Origin: MFD04580-c1 sp963702995
GTDB lineage: Bacteria; Planctomycetota; Phycisphaerae; Tepidisphaerales; Tepidisphaeraceae
Reading direction: 5' to 3'
DNA length: 64,000 nt
Assembly: GCA_963702995.1 (NCBI GenBank)
Contig: OY969783.1
Location: forward strand, 6,076,001-6,140,000
In this document: positions 44,667 to 53,951 of the stretch, in pieces
Layout of the letters: every line of letters starts with the position of its first letter
How positions within the stretch are numbered: the stretch's first letter is position 1
Position numbers and translations under genes: made by a program
Notes under the pieces: generated by a model
What the model was told of the DNA's origin: nothing
Database searches by the model: none
The model's input: the letters and a program-made list of their open reading frames with translations, nothing else

Positions 44667-45379
44667 CAGTCGGCTCCCCTCGCGGCGCGGCCCTTGGCCT
44701 GGCGAGCGCCCCGCAAAAGGGGCTCGGTTCGGCCAGGGGCTCCCTGGCGGGCGGTGGTTCGACGGACTGCGGTCGCGGCGGCGTGCGGAAGGTCTGACGG
44801 CGGCGGCCCGGATTGGCCCAGAAGCGGTTGCGATCCAGCAGGCGCGGCTTTGCGGGAACGGCTCGGCGGCTTAGAAGCCGGCCGATCGCCCCCGGGCGTG
44901 AACACGGCGCCGACCCCCAAATGCGTGAGAATGGCGTCCTCTTTCGCGTGCATGGCCCTGAAACCGGGTTTGGTTCTATCGTCGAACCCGGACAAGTGCA
45001 ACAGCCCATGAAGGGCGTAGAGCAATACCTCGCGGCCCAGTTCGGTCCCTTCGGCCGCACTGCGACGCCGCGCCTCGGGGATGCAGATGACCACCTCGCC
45101 GGCGGTGGGGCGGCCGATCTGGTCATGGTCGAGCGGGAACGTCAGGACGTCGGTCGGGCCGGCGATGTTCAGGAACTGCTGGTGCAGGTCGGACATGCGC
45201 TCATCCCCGACCAGCGCGATCGACAATTCGATTAGTGCGGTGGTCTGGATCTCCGCGTGGGCCGCCCGTACTTGACGACGGAGGTACGCGGCCAAACTCT
45301 TCCCCTCCTCGGCGGTGAGCGTCAAGCGCAGCGGGCGGAGCTTGCCGGCGCAGTCGCTGTCCAGCGGCTTGATCGGCAT
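44666..45379 (-). CDS. ybeY: Endoribonuclease YbeY, variant zinc ligand and C-terminal extension
   Basis: YbeY is a zinc endoribonuclease needed for 16S rRNA 3'-end processing. The product is 237 residues: a normal domain to about residue 155, then an 80-residue Pro/Arg/Ala-rich tail not seen in most homologues. The core has DVLTFPLD and GEVVICIPEA. The metal motif, normally H-x3-H-x5-H, reads HGLLHLSGFDD here, so the third ligand is Asp. The two first His are present. Either the variant binds zinc or activity is altered. It is coupled to the CNNM gene by a one-base overlap, 66 bases after the HD phosphodiesterase gene. Confidence 0.9.
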   Translation of the reverse strand: MPIKPLDSDCAGKLRPLRLTLTAEEGKSLAAYLRRQVRAAHAEIQTTALIELSIALVGDERMSDLHQQFLNIAGPTDVLTFPLDHDQIGRPTAGEVVICIPEARRRSAAEGTELGREVLLYALHGLLHLSGFDDRTKPGFRAMHAKEDAILTHLGVGAVFTPGGDRPASKPPSRSRKAAPAGSQPLLGQSGPPPSDLPHAAATAVRRTTARQGAPGRTEPLLRGARQAKGRAARGAD

Positions 45380-45445
45380 CGCTGCGGTTCTGAGGTCGAA
45401 GCTTGGGCATTCAGGAGGAGGGCAACCCTGTTTGGTGTCGCATCG

Positions 45446-47785
45446 TTATGCCAGCCGGATGGACGCGGACGACGGGTGCGCGGCGGGGATTGTCGCGCTG
45501 GGCGGGTAGGCGATGCGACCGTGATGAATCCCCATCAGCGAGCGCACCATCGACCGCTCGATCAGGTCCAGGTCGCGGGTCGTCAGGTCGCACTCGTCGA
45601 ACTGGCCGTCGAGCAGCCGCTTGAGGGCCAGGTCGTGGACGAGCTTTTCGACGCGCGGGTACTCCGGGTCATCCATGGCGCGGGTGGCGCTTTCGACGGC
45701 GTCGGCCAGCATGACAATCGCGGTTTCGCGGCTGCGCGGCTTGGGGCCGGGGTAGCGGAACTCGTGGTCCGCGATGGCGGGGCTGTCGGGCTGTTCCTGG
45801 ACCTGGCGGTTGCACGCCTGGCGGTAAAAATATTCGACGAGCGTCGTCCCGTGGTGCTGTTCGATGAAGGGGACGATGCTGGTCGGCAGGTTGTATTCCC
45901 GGGCCAGCGCGACGCCATCTTTCACGTGGCCGACGATGATCTTCTGCGACAGGTTCGGGTCGAGATGAACGTGGCGATTTTCGCCGCCCGACTGGTTCTC
46001 AACGAAGTAGTCGGCCTTGTTGATCTTGCCGATGTCGTGGTAGTAGCTGGCGACGCGGCAGAGGAGCGAGTTGGCGCCGATCGTCTCGGCGGCCGCCTCG
46101 GAAAGCGTCGCCACCTGGAGGCTGTGGTTGTAGGTGCCGGGCGCCTCCTGGTGCAGGCGGCGGAGCAGCTCCTGGTTGGCATCGGCCAGCTCCAGGAGCG
46201 TCATGCTCGTGGTAATGCGGAACGACCGCTCGATGAACGGGAGAATGCCCAGCACGATGAACCCGACGGCCAGGCCCGCGGCCCCGCAATAGAGGCTGTT
46301 GCGAAGGATGAAGTTCGGGGTGTCATAGGCCAGCAGCCCGGCGGCGACGGCGGCCGCGATCATCGCGATGGCGGTCGCGCCGCCGACTTCAATCAACTTG
46401 CTGCGGGTTCGAATGTCATCCAGCATGAAGCTGCTGATGAGCACGCCGACCCAGAGGATCATGAAGAAGGCCGTCCCCTGCCCCAGGGCCACCGTGACCA
46501 AAAGCCCGTGCATGCTCGCCATGCCGATGCTGAAGCGCTGGTCGTAGGCGATCGTGAGGATCATCGCCACGAGGATGGTCGGGGCGACACCAAAGAGATA
46601 AATCGGGCCGTTGCCGATCCCAGCCAGTTGGGCGAGCAGCAGCATCGAGAGCAGCAGCGCGGCGATCGCGGCCGCGCGCGCGTGATTCTTGACGATCCGC
46701 GGCTGGAAGCGGGCGACGTAGGCCGACAGAACAAGGGTAACGATCAGCGACAGCAGGCCGATGCCGACTTTTGGCTTCCAGCCCGAGCCTTTAAGGCTGT
46801 CGATATAGGCGCTGTTCTCGGCCCGAAGCAGCAGCCAGTCGCGCGGGTCAAACTTCCCTTGCGCCTTGTAGACGAGAATGCTGTTCCGGGCGAAATGGAC
46901 CTTCGCCTCCGACAGGGGCACATCCGTGGAGGCCGCATTGCGGGCGGCGATCGTCGCGTCTTCGTTCAGGACGTGGGTGGGGCCGAGCCGGGCCAGCGCG
47001 TAATCGACCAGCTTGCCGCGGAGCTTCGTCGGCAAGGCCTTCTCAGCCGGCGTCTCGAACACCGCCTGGAGCTGGGCCCGATCGTCCAGCGCGTACGTCT
47101 GCGACGGGGGGATGGCGACGGCGCGGTCGCTGCCAATCTTGATCGCTCGAGCGGCCGACAGGTCCTCCTGCCGCTCTTCGGGCTTCAGGATGATCAACGC
47201 GGTATCAGTCGCCTTGTTCTTGTGGTTCCGCAACAGGTCCACGAACAGGGCGACGGCTTTCTGATACCCCTCCCGTTCTTCCGGGCTTGTCGAGTGACGC
47301 AGAGCGGTCATCGTCCCCGGGTCGTTTTCGAAGAAGGGCTTTAAGTCAGGGGGGACGTCGCCGGGGCTGGCCGCCAGGCGCTGCGGCAGGCTTTTGAGGT
47401 CCTGTTCGAGCGTCGCCCAGGCGTCGGGATCGGCGGCGCGGTAGATCCGCGGCTCGGACTGGGCGGCCTCGTGACGCTTCTCCTCCAGGCGGTTCTTGTC
47501 GTTAAAGTCGAACGCGACCCGGGCGACGATGTCGTGCGTGATCGGTTGGTCGGGGCGATAGGGGACCACGTCCTCGTGGAGGAGCAGGATGGCCGTCGCG
47601 ACGATAAAGAAGACGGTGGCGATCGCCACCGACTCCGGCACGCCGCTCTCCCGCATCAATTGCCAGTCGATTCGCGTGGCTTCGCGACGGGTCTTACGGA
47701 TTTCCGTCCTGCGCGATCGACTCTTTGGAGTCCAGAACATAGGTTTTTTCGATCCGGGCTCTTTCGCCGAAGCGAAGAGCCGCAT
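45446..47785 (-). CDS. 7TM-type HD phosphohydrolase, PgpH-like cyclic-di-AMP phosphodiesterase
   Basis: The product is 779 residues. A short N-terminal tail, one membrane helix (about 50-70), a long extracytoplasmic segment (70-335) with basic and Pro-rich parts, then about seven membrane helices (340-560), and an HD domain at about 580-760 with YNHSLQVATLSEAAAE, YYHDIGKINKADYF and VIMLADAVESATRAM. This is the 7TMR-HD layout of PgpH, which cleaves cyclic-di-AMP to pApA. The pairing with cdaA (58771-59601) supports this substrate. The operon order phoH then this gene then ybeY is conserved. The function is inferred from family. Confidence 0.9.
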   Translation of the reverse strand: MRLFASAKEPGSKKPMFWTPKSRSRRTEIRKTRREATRIDWQLMRESGVPESVAIATVFFIVATAILLLHEDVVPYRPDQPITHDIVARVAFDFNDKNRLEEKRHEAAQSEPRIYRAADPDAWATLEQDLKSLPQRLAASPGDVPPDLKPFFENDPGTMTALRHSTSPEEREGYQKAVALFVDLLRNHKNKATDTALIILKPEERQEDLSAARAIKIGSDRAVAIPPSQTYALDDRAQLQAVFETPAEKALPTKLRGKLVDYALARLGPTHVLNEDATIAARNAASTDVPLSEAKVHFARNSILVYKAQGKFDPRDWLLLRAENSAYIDSLKGSGWKPKVGIGLLSLIVTLVLSAYVARFQPRIVKNHARAAAIAALLLSMLLLAQLAGIGNGPIYLFGVAPTILVAMILTIAYDQRFSIGMASMHGLLVTVALGQGTAFFMILWVGVLISSFMLDDIRTRSKLIEVGGATAIAMIAAAVAAGLLAYDTPNFILRNSLYCGAAGLAVGFIVLGILPFIERSFRITTSMTLLELADANQELLRRLHQEAPGTYNHSLQVATLSEAAAETIGANSLLCRVASYYHDIGKINKADYFVENQSGGENRHVHLDPNLSQKIIVGHVKDGVALAREYNLPTSIVPFIEQHHGTTLVEYFYRQACNRQVQEQPDSPAIADHEFRYPGPKPRSRETAIVMLADAVESATRAMDDPEYPRVEKLVHDLALKRLLDGQFDECDLTTRDLDLIERSMVRSLMGIHHGRIAYPPSATIPAAHPSSASIRLA

Positions 47786-47885
47786 GGGTCAGGGCCAGAC
47801 CGATCCGGCCCGATCGCTCCGGTTTCTATCTTCTCGGCTGACGGATTGCGCCGGACCTAGTGCATCGACGAGTGCGGCGCCAGGG

Positions 47886-48827
47886 TTAGCGATCGTTTTG
47901 GTTCTGCTCGTACGCGTTCACAATGTCCTGCACGAGGTGATGGCGGACGATGTCCGATCGCCCCAGCCGAACCATCGCGATGCCCTTCACGCCGGTCAGT
48001 TTTTCCTCGGCGTCGATGAGCCCGCTCCGCGCCTCTTCCGGGAGGTCCACCTGGCTGGTGTCGCCCGTGACGATCATCTTCGAATCGTGCCCGAGCCGGG
48101 TCAGGAACATCAGCATCTGGGACGCCGTCGTGTTCTGTGCTTCGTCGAGGATGATCACACTCTCGTTGAGCGTTCGCCCGCGCATGAAGGCGAGCGGGAT
48201 GACCTCGATCACGTCGTTGACCATGAACCGCTTCACCTGTTCAAAGTCCATCATGTCATGAAGGGCGTCGAACAGCGGCCGCAGGTAAGGGTTCACCTTC
48301 GCCTGCAGGTCCCCCGGAAGAAAACCCAGCCGTTCACCCGCTTCGACCGCGGGGCGCGCCAGGACGATCCGTCGGGCGTGGCCGCGCTTCAGCAGGCTGG
48401 CGGCGGCGGCCACCGCGAGATAGGTCTTGCCCGTGCCGGCCGGCCCGATGCAGAACGTCAGGTCGTGCTTGAAGATCGCGTCAACATAGTGCCGCTGGCC
48501 TGCGGTCTTCGGCTTGATCGCGTGGCCCTTCGCGTAGACGTCGATCTCGTCCGGTGATCGCTCGCGGCCGGTCTCGACGGCATGGCCGATCGCGGCGCCG
48601 ACGTCTTCGACGCTCAGCCAGTCCTGGCGGCGCAGCTTCTTCTGCATCTGCTCGAGTACAGCGGCGGCGCGACTTACGGGGTCGCGCTCCCCGCTGAGGC
48701 GCAACTCGTCATCGCGGCTCACGAGTTGAACCCCGAAGGTCTCGCGAATCATGCGCAGATGGCGATCGGCCGATCCAAAAAGGGCAAGCTTCTTCTCAGG
48801 TTGTTCTAAGCTGATGTTGAGGTTCAC
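47886..48827 (-). CDS. phoH: PhoH-like ATPase
   Basis: The product is 313 residues. The N-terminal part has a KH-like region (about 5-90), then the PhoH P-loop GPAGTGKTYLAVAAAAS at about 133-149, IPLAFMRGRTLNESVIILDE (Walker B) and MIVTGDTSQVDLP. The family is RNA-related and often found beside ybeY, where it may act in rRNA or mRNA processing. The tail ends NAYEQNQNDR. The gene starts the phoH-HD-ybeY-CNNM operon. Confidence 0.93.
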   Translation of the reverse strand: MNLNISLEQPEKKLALFGSADRHLRMIRETFGVQLVSRDDELRLSGERDPVSRAAAVLEQMQKKLRRQDWLSVEDVGAAIGHAVETGRERSPDEIDVYAKGHAIKPKTAGQRHYVDAIFKHDLTFCIGPAGTGKTYLAVAAAASLLKRGHARRIVLARPAVEAGERLGFLPGDLQAKVNPYLRPLFDALHDMMDFEQVKRFMVNDVIEVIPLAFMRGRTLNESVIILDEAQNTTASQMLMFLTRLGHDSKMIVTGDTSQVDLPEEARSGLIDAEEKLTGVKGIAMVRLGRSDIVRHHLVQDIVNAYEQNQNDR

Positions 48828-49216
48828 GGATGTAGGTCAGCGATGTCGCTGTGTACTTACGGCTCCCCGGCCCATCAGTGGTGATCGTCCGATAACGTTC
48901 GACGATCGCTGGCCGCCTTGAAGCCGGCGAACGCCTGGTTGGATCGGCGGGGTGCAAATCAAAGGTGCCTCGGAAGACGCGTGTTCATGGGCATCCAATG
49001 ATACGCCGCCTTATCCGCGCGGTTTGGTTCGCAACCTCCAGGGTCATTGTGATGGGATCTCGGGGAAATGTCGAGAGAACCGGCGTCCCATAACACCCCC
49101 TGGGCCGCACAAGCGGCCCCAATCACTGTTAGCTTTTCCGCGGATGAGACTTATGACGGGCCGCGGCAATGCGCCACCGCGGGCCAGCAGTGTGCGTCCG
49201 CGGCGGATGGGCTCGG
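48828..49216. other. Intergenic stretch between phoH and cdsA
   Basis: No gene is credible. GGGCCGC (49102-49108) and GCGGCCC (49113-49119) form a perfect seven-pair hairpin with a four-base loop, but there is no adjacent T-run. The stretch must contain the phoH promoter on the minus strand. Confidence 0.45.
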
Positions 49217-50149
49217 TCAGGAGCCGAAAAAGCTGAACAGGAGATAGGCGAACGGCGCGGCCAGGAGCGGGCTGTCGATCACATCGAGCACGCCGCCGAA
49301 GCCGGGGATCAGCTTACCGCTGTCCTTCACCTCGGCGTCCCGCTTCATCATGCTTTCAAGCAAGTCGCCGAGCTGGCCGATCCCGCCGATCAGCACGCCG
49401 AAAGCGAAGCCGCGCTGCCAGTTAATGTGCTCGATCTTCGCCGAAAATGCGATCCCCACCAGCCCCGCTGTGAGGAGCCCGAAGAAGAGCCCCTCCCACG
49501 TCTTGCCCGGGCTAAGCCAGGGGATCAGCTTCCGCCGGCCGAAGGCTCGGCCGCCGAAGTAGGCGCCGATATCGGTTGACTTCACCATGAGCAGGATCGC
49601 GAGGATCACCCACGTGGACCCGTGGAAATCGCGGTGGCCGACCCCGCCCGGCACGTACGGCGAGTGCTTGACCCGCAGCGCCACCAGGAACCACCCCAGC
49701 CCGCCGAGGTAGAGCGTCGCCAGGACCGTTCCCGCCATCGCGGTGATAGCCTCCTGCGTCTGCTTCCCCAGCGCCCGCCGCAAGGCGGCCAGGAGCGGGA
49801 TCGAGACGATCACGAACGCCAGCGTGGAGGCCGCCACCCGTTGGAAGGGGGGGAACTGGGTCAGGAAGGCGTGGACGATCAGCGCACCGGAGCCAAGGAC
49901 CGAGATCGTCCGGAATGGCCGCACGTGCTCGGCGGCGAAGAGGATTGTGAGTTCGGTCGTGGCGATCGGAAGGATGACGGCGAGCATGCAGAGCAGGCCG
50001 ATCCCGCCGACCCCGCCGGGCGCGGCGAAGGTGTCGTGCATCCAGGGCTTGGTCCACTTCTCGGCGAAGTAGTCGAGCAAGAGGAGCAGGCCGAGCCCGA
50101 TCAGCATGATCGGGCCGAAAGTCAGGCGGTTCCGGAGGGATCGTTCCAT
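49217..50149 (-). CDS. cdsA: Phosphatidate cytidylyltransferase
   Basis: The ATG at 50149 gives 310 residues; the longer frame adds Pro/Arg-rich sequence without family support. CdsA makes CDP-diacylglycerol, the entry to phospholipid synthesis, in the inner membrane. There are about eight membrane helices. The family signature sits at the C-terminus: GQLGDLLESMMKRDAEVKD, then KLIPGFGGVLDVIDS. The middle has TDIGAYFGGRAFGRRKL and SPGKTWEG, also expected. It is separate from pyrH and frr, which often accompany it. Confidence 0.93.
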   Translation of the reverse strand: MERSLRNRLTFGPIMLIGLGLLLLLDYFAEKWTKPWMHDTFAAPGGVGGIGLLCMLAVILPIATTELTILFAAEHVRPFRTISVLGSGALIVHAFLTQFPPFQRVAASTLAFVIVSIPLLAALRRALGKQTQEAITAMAGTVLATLYLGGLGWFLVALRVKHSPYVPGGVGHRDFHGSTWVILAILLMVKSTDIGAYFGGRAFGRRKLIPWLSPGKTWEGLFFGLLTAGLVGIAFSAKIEHINWQRGFAFGVLIGGIGQLGDLLESMMKRDAEVKDSGKLIPGFGGVLDVIDSPLLAAPFAYLLFSFFGS

Positions 50150-50286
50150 GGGCCCTTTCGTCCCGCCTCCGCTCGTGAAACTCGAGCCCCGGCGGGGATG
50201 CGGAGCTATACGGGAGGGCGGCGGGATTCGCAAATCCCCTTGGTGGCCGATGTTCGGTCAGAGGGAAGCCGTCGGCCGACGGCACT

Positions 50287-50313
50287 GTGGCAGGCACACT
50301 CCGTCTGCCGTGG
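50287..50313. repeat. Half copy of the R2 palindrome (copy 4)
   Basis: GTGGCAGGCACACTCCGTCT and the next bases match the left arm of the R2 family, but no right arm follows. The remaining part of 50150-50696 has no recognisable gene. Confidence 0.6.
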
Positions 50314-50696
50314 CTCTTGGGTGTGGCCATCTAGCTTGGCACCGCCTGCACGGCACAGAAAAGGGCTCAGGCACTTCCTGGGGACGCCGACGTCCCCGTT
50401 GGCCTGGCCTCTTGCGTCGAGCCGACCACGACGTCGGCGTTCCCAGGTTCAAAAGTGCGGGAATGCCAACAAAGTTGGTCACACCCTGTCCCTTCGGGGT
50501 AAAGCAGCGCAGGACAGGCGGAACGAGCCTGCTACACTGCGCGCTTCTTTTGTGAATCGGCCGGCTTCACGGCGAAGTTGCCCATCGCTTTGCAACCTAA
50601 CTGGGGTCTTCGTAGACTGTTACCGGCCGGTGCGGCGCCCCTGACGCCCGGTGATCCCAAACACGGCCTTCCCCACGACCGCCAAGGAGCCAACCG

Positions 50697-51050
50697 ATGC
50701 CCACATGTCGCGCCCAGCTTGCAGCGTTCGCGATCCTGGCATCCGTCCTGGGCGGCTGCGGCGTCCTGATCCATGCGGACACCAAGCTGGTCTATACGCG
50801 CGGCCTTTCAGCGCCACCCCTGAAGAAGGTGTACGAAGCGGGGGCCTATGGCCTGTATTCGGGTGATGATGATTCCCTCGTGACGGCGTTCGACCTGAAG
50901 GCGGGGGATCAATACGGATTTAAGCGGCGGGGGGATGACAGCATTGTCGGCGACGTGATCGCTTCCGGCGAGGAGAAGGAATTTGACCTTCCCGCGCGGT
51001 ATGCCGGCTCTTACTACTGGAGACTTAAGTCCGCCGAGTCGGGCAAATGA
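50697..51050 (+). CDS. Small lipoprotein, paralogue of the next gene
   Basis: The product is 117 residues with AAGGAG before the ATG. The signal peptide ends in the lipobox LGGC (Cys at about residue 21), so the protein is probably lipid-anchored. The body reads AGAYGLYSGDDDSLVTAFDL, then LKAGDQYGFKRRGDDSIVGD, and YAGSYYWRLKS. The next gene has the same order of motifs. The function is unknown; the pair probably arose by duplication. Confidence 0.7.
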   Translation: MPTCRAQLAAFAILASVLGGCGVLIHADTKLVYTRGLSAPPLKKVYEAGAYGLYSGDDDSLVTAFDLKAGDQYGFKRRGDDSIVGDVIASGEEKEFDLPARYAGSYYWRLKSAESGK

Positions 51051-51211
51051 ACGGGTGGAGCGATGGTCGATGGATAGCTGCGGCGGCCGCATGGTCCAAC
51101 GGTCCTGACGCCGCGAACACAAGCCGGCCTCGGCGGCCCACTCCTGCGAAATGATCGGCGTCTGCCCGCGTGGGGTAAGCCGCCCGGCGGCCACAACAGA
51201 AGGAACCACAG

Positions 51212-51550
51212 ATGCCCAAGCGAAACGCACCCACTGTCCGGATCGGCCTATTCCTGACGGCGGCCCTCATGGCGGGCGGTGTGGGATGTGCGACCCTTCT
51301 GACGCCGGGCGACCCCATCTCCTCGCACAGCAAGGGGACGATCGGCGAACCGGATCGAGCGCCGAGCGATGGAGAGTACGTCCTGGTCCCCAAATTTGGG
51401 GATACGACACCGATGAAGACCATCTCGCTGAACAAGGGCGACCCGCTCGGCTTCAAGACCGGCCGCACCGGCGAGATCGTCGCCGTCGCCGGCGGTGACG
51501 AATGGACCTACCCCGACGGCGACTATGTCTGGATCCGGCGCAAGCGCTGA
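51212..51550 (+). CDS. Small lipoprotein, paralogue of the previous gene
   Basis: The product is 112 residues. The lipobox is VGC (Cys at about residue 26) after a hydrophobic stretch LFLTAALMAGG. The body shares the pattern of the previous protein: GEYVLVPKFGDT, then LNKGDPLGFKTGRTGEIVAVA and GDYVWIRRKR. The two align as G-x-Y-x-L, L-x-x-GD-x-x-GFK, G-x-Y-x-W-R. Possibly a planctomycete-specific envelope protein pair. Function unknown. Confidence 0.7.
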   Translation: MPKRNAPTVRIGLFLTAALMAGGVGCATLLTPGDPISSHSKGTIGEPDRAPSDGEYVLVPKFGDTTPMKTISLNKGDPLGFKTGRTGEIVAVAGGDEWTYPDGDYVWIRRKR

Positions 51551-51635
51551 TGCCGGCGCTCACCTCTTCGGTGGACAACGCGATCCCCTTCCAGGCATGC
51601 GACGACGTGCCGAGGCGTGCCAACCATCGGAACCC

Positions 51636-52610
51636 ATGCTGATTGACTGCCACGTGCATGTCGCCGCGTTCACTCCCGGCAATGGGAGCCTCTCGCCGCG
51701 GGTGTTGAAGAGCCCTTCATTCCGTTTCATGCGGTGGAAGTTCCACCTGGCCGGCAGCGACGGCGGGACGGAGCAGGAACTGGCGCTCCGACTTGTCAGC
51801 ACGATCGGCGGCGCGGAGCAACTCGACGCGGCCGTTGTCCTGGCCCTGGACGCCGTCTTTGACTCCGCCGGCCGCCGCGACCCCGCCAACACGCACCTCT
51901 ACGTCACCAACGATTATGTGATCCGACTGGCCGCCAAACATCCGAAGGTCCTCTTCGGCGCCAGCGTTCATCCGTTCCGCAAAGATGCGGTCGCCGAGCT
52001 GGAACGCTGCATCCAGGCCGGCGCGGTGCTGCTGAAGTGGCTGCCCGTGACGCAGAACTTCAGCCCGGCCGACCCGCGCTGCTTCCCGATTTACGAAGCG
52101 CTGGCGCACCACAAGCTACCGCTCCTCAGCCACACTGGCGGCGAACAAGCGCTGCCGAACCTCGACCGAGCGGCCGCCGACCCATCCCTTTTGACCCCCG
52201 CGCTGGAGCGGGGCGTGACGGTCATCGCGGCCCACTGCGGGACCTCATCCTCCCCGGCTGACACCGACTACCTGCCCACCTTTATGCGGATGGTGCGCGA
52301 CCACGAGAGGTTCTACGGCGACACCAGCGCTCTTTGCCTGCCCACGCGCTCGTATGCGTTCCACAAACTGCTGGCCGACAAGTTCGTCCGCACCAAACTC
52401 GTCCACGGCAGCGACTGGCCAATCATCCCCATCCCCCCGGTATCAGAGCTCGGCCTCTGGGGCGCGCTGAAGCTGTTCAAAGAAGACAACTGGCTCCGCC
52501 GAGACATTTTGGCCAAGCGGCAAATGGGCTTCGACGACGCCTACTGGTCCCGCGCGGCCACGCTTCTCCGCCTCCCGCCGAAAAAGGGGTCACAAGGTGT
52601 TTCCCGCTGA
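51636..52610 (+). CDS. Amidohydrolase-family metal-dependent hydrolase
   Basis: The ATG at 51636 gives 324 residues. The amidohydrolase/TatD-like TIM-barrel marks are MLIDCHVHVAAF (first metal HxH), GASVHPFRKDAVAELERC (strand 4 region), LLSHTGGEQALPN (metal His) and KLVHGSDWPIIPIP (metal Asp). This matches the amidohydrolase 2 group (decarboxylases and hydrolases of small aromatic or lactone-like acids). Substrate unknown. There is no signal peptide, so it is cytosolic. The small lipoprotein gene ends 86 bases upstream. Confidence 0.88.
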   Translation: MLIDCHVHVAAFTPGNGSLSPRVLKSPSFRFMRWKFHLAGSDGGTEQELALRLVSTIGGAEQLDAAVVLALDAVFDSAGRRDPANTHLYVTNDYVIRLAAKHPKVLFGASVHPFRKDAVAELERCIQAGAVLLKWLPVTQNFSPADPRCFPIYEALAHHKLPLLSHTGGEQALPNLDRAAADPSLLTPALERGVTVIAAHCGTSSSPADTDYLPTFMRMVRDHERFYGDTSALCLPTRSYAFHKLLADKFVRTKLVHGSDWPIIPIPPVSELGLWGALKLFKEDNWLRRDILAKRQMGFDDAYWSRAATLLRLPPKKGSQGVSR

Positions 52611-52737
52611 TGAGGCTCGAAGGAGCCCGTCGCGCGCGTGCCTCGACGTCCGACCGCGACCGGTCCACGGCTTCAGTACGTACGACGGAGAAGACCACGA
52701 TCTCGGACGCTGCCGTCTTGACTGACTACTCGACGGC

Positions 52738-53749
52738 TCACGGACGATCCCGCTTCAGGCTAAAGTCGAATCGCATTACCAGGGACGACGCCACCGCCCG
52801 GCCGTCTTCGTCGAACGAGGGATTGAACGATGCGGTGCGGACGGCCGCGACGGCCGCTTCGGCGAGGCGGGGGTAGCCTGCGTTGTCCAGGACCTCAACG
52901 GCAGCGATCGAGCCGTCTTCTTTGATCGTCACTCGAATGACCACGCGACCCTGTTCGCGATGGCGGAGAGAGTACGCCGGGTATTCAGGGCTGGGGTCGC
53001 GGCCGCCCTTGACGCCGCAGGGGCTACCGGGGCGGCCGGTCCGGGCCATGCCGCCGTCGCCGGTCGAACGCGCCGCCGGCGGCTGGTGCGGCCGAATGGA
53101 CGTCGGATGTTGCCTCCGCCGAAGCAGGGGCCGGGCCGCTGGTCCCCGCGGCTACCTGGCGGTGCATTGACGGGCGGCCGAAATGCGGCGTTGGGGAATC
53201 GACGAGCCCCGGCCCGATCGACCGATCCGGGGCGGGCGCGTCTTCTGGCGTCAACAGTGCCAGCGGCTGCGCGGGGGAATCGGGTGGGTCGGCCGCCTCA
53301 TCGGGAGCGTCGAGTGGCGGGAGCGGTTGGAGCGATTGAACGGGGCCGGTCGAGGCAGGTAGCGAGTTCCCGCGCGCGGCGTCCGCGGCGCCGGGCGCAT
53401 CGCGGAGGCCCATTTCGGATGCGCCGTCGCCGTGGCGAATACCGTATCCGTGTTGCACAGCGCGGAACGTGGTGACCAGGAGCACGGCCGCGACGGCCAC
53501 GCCGGTATGAATCAGGATCGACGCGGCGAGCGAGCCGAGGCCAACCACCAGCCGCATCCGACGGGCGACGCCTCGATCCGGCGGGGGGCTGCCCGGCGAC
53601 GGAGGGTCGAACTCGACCCAGTCCGACTCCTCCGCGGCGGGAGCGACATCGTGCGCCAGCATCCCGTCATCGGGCGAGACGAGAGCGTCCTCCGCCGCGT
53701 CGGCGGAGGCGCTCTCGTCGATGGTCGCGATCATCGCGTCGTCATACAT
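52738..53749 (-). CDS. TonB-like protein, one apparent frameshift
   Basis: The first frame (from ATG at 53749) has an acidic cytosolic N-terminus, one helix at about 65-90 (VVGLGSLAASILIHTGVAV) and a Pro/Ala/Asp-rich periplasmic linker. The second frame carries the TonB C-terminal domain: YPAYSLRHREQGRVVIRVTI, EVLDNAGYPRLAEAAV and AVRTASFNPSF. The frame breaks between about 53040 and 53070. Joined, it is about 337 residues. No ExbB or ExbD is nearby. TonB passes inner-membrane energy to outer-membrane receptors. The next gene upstream encodes a probable outer-membrane protein. Confidence 0.82.
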
Positions 53750-53809
53750 ATGAAGTCGCGCAGGTCGCCGATGTCCCTCCGCGCAGTCGATGTCGGCCGC
53801 CGACCGGAC

Positions 53810-53900
53810 GTAGCAGGCACACTCCGTGTGCCGTCTGCCCGCGTTCAGCGACGCCGCGGTTTGGAGTCACGGCGGACGGCACATGGAATGTGCCTGCTAC
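53810..53900. repeat. GTAGCAGGCAC palindrome (R2, copy 5)
   Basis: GTAGCAGGCACACTCCGTGT opens and GGCACATGGAATGTGCCTGCTAC closes the element. It lies between the TonB gene and the outer-membrane gene. Together with copy 1 it shares an internal GTTCAGCGACGCCG-like stretch (TCCAGCGACGCCG in copy 1). Confidence 0.8.
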
Positions 53901-53951
53901 TTTGCGACCGCATCCTCTCGCGTCCATCCTTCGCCGTCGTGGAACGGCCCG

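Noticed and set aside
45257..47344. 695-codon plus-strand open frame opposite the HD phosphodiesterase
   Set aside because: Composition is dominated by Arg, Gly and Asp with no domain, and the minus strand carries clear ybeY and PgpH-like genes.
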